Below, piece after piece: positions 15,776-16,299 of a stretch of DNA of 16,299 nucleotides. Origin of the DNA: Candidatus Omnitrophota bacterium (GTDB lineage: Bacteria > Omnitrophota > Omnitrophia > Omnitrophales > JACROU01). Where the stretch lies: NCBI GenBank assembly GCA_016206875.1, contig JACQQR010000206.1:1-16299 (forward strand), written 5' to 3'. The stretch's first letter is position 1; the number at the start of each line of letters is the position of its first letter. The translations under genes were made by a program, and so were the position numbers. Under the pieces are notes generated by a model. That model was not told where the DNA came from, ran no database searches, and was given only the letters and a program-made list of their open reading frames with translations.

Positions 15776-16299
15776 ATGTTAACCAGCCGACAACAGCACG
15801 TTTTGTCCATCTTATTTTCGGAGTATATTCATACGGCAATTCCGGTTAGTTCTCAAATGATTACCCGGTCTTTCAAGCAAAAAGTTTCTTCGGCCACAAT
15901 TCGTAACGAGCTCGGAGAACTGGAAGAGCTGGGCTATGTCACCCATCCGCACACTTCGGCCGGGCGTATTCCCACCAATAAAGGTTACCGTTATTTTATT
16001 GATCATCTGCTTGAGCGTGAAAAAGTGTCGCGTGATATGGCCATTCGCGCGGCCAAAGTATTCGATAACCAAGTGAAATCAGTAGATGATTTAATGCAAA
16101 AAGTTTCCAAGCTTCTCTCTACCCTTACGGATGAGGCAAGCCTAGTGATTTTCCCGCGGTTTGAAATGCAGCGTTTCAAAAAAGTCTCCCTAATCCGGAT
16201 GGACGGTGCGCGCGTCATTGCTGTTTGGGTTTCTTCAAGCGGTTTTGTTTGGCATGGGGCTATCGAATTGGATGAGGTGGCGGATCTTGAAATGCTGAC
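15776..16299 (+). CDS. hrcA: Heat-inducible transcription repressor HrcA, 3'-truncated by window edge
   Basis: DNA-binding repressor that holds down the groESL and dnaK chaperone operons by binding CIRCE operators. The frame from ATG 15776 stays open to the window end (174 codons of a usual length near 340). The N-terminus LTSRQQHVL begins a winged-helix domain. The diagnostic run is SSATIRNELGELEELGYV followed by PHTSAGRIPTNKGYRYFID (about residues 38-76), nearly identical to the family consensus. The following part matches the start of the GAF-like effector domain. The gene begins 13 bases after the lipoprotein stop with no strong ribosome site. I see no CIRCE inverted repeat in front of it here, so any self-control would act at an upstream promoter. 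In many bacteria grpE, dnaK and dnaJ follow, and they would lie beyond this window. Confidence 0.96.
   Translation, partial: MLTSRQQHVLSILFSEYIHTAIPVSSQMITRSFKQKVSSATIRNELGELEELGYVTHPHTSAGRIPTNKGYRYFIDHLLEREKVSRDMAIRAAKVFDNQVKSVDDLMQKVSKLLSTLTDEASLVIFPRFEMQRFKKVSLIRMDGARVIAVWVSSSGFVWHGAIELDEVADLEML

Overview
The window is a gene-dense stretch of a bacterial chromosome from an organism with an outer membrane. All genes are on the + strand, and no tRNA, rRNA, CRISPR array or transposase gene is visible. The diaminopimelate branch of lysine and peptidoglycan synthesis, two secreted proteins that end in probable beta-barrels with C-terminal Phe, and two probable lipoproteins all point to a Gram-negative-type envelope. 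The base composition is moderate. The gene content and the mosaic surface protein would suit an uncultured lineage such as Omnitrophota, Elusimicrobiota or a deltaproteobacterial group, but this placement is a guess and needs a phylogeny of UvrA or HrcA.

Bases 1-8644 look like one operon. A 5'-truncated dapF overlaps dapA, and dapB follows after about 30 bases. Next come a gene for a 520-530 residue secreted protein with a predicted beta-barrel C-terminus and a gene for a 1567-residue mosaic surface protein. The large protein has a signal peptide, a lectin-like N-terminus, a DUF11-like domain, a SdrD/Cna-B-like domain, a FlgD-like Ig domain, another Ig-like domain and a long barrel-like C-terminus. 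Coupling of DAP synthesis to two outer-membrane proteins suggests a joint role in envelope building, but the function of the two large proteins is unknown.

Bases 8645-12655 hold a small lipoprotein gene, uvrA (nucleotide excision repair) and a gene for a 90-residue secreted acidic protein. The gaps here carry three different strong hairpins, at about 8662-8688, 9161-9204 and 12515-12543. They share a layout whose outer arm begins G(G/T)GAC and ends GTC(C/A)C. I read them as dispersed REP-like palindromes.

Bases 12656-16299 hold a short FtsH-type membrane AAA+ zinc protease that lacks the usual periplasmic domain. It is followed 8 bases later by a probable lipoprotein of unknown family, and then by the start of hrcA, the heat-shock repressor, which is cut by the window edge. 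This end of the window looks like an envelope and proteostasis neighbourhood. The best candidates for something undescribed are the short FtsH plus lipoprotein pair, the tandem barrel proteins in the dap operon, and the dispersed hairpin family.
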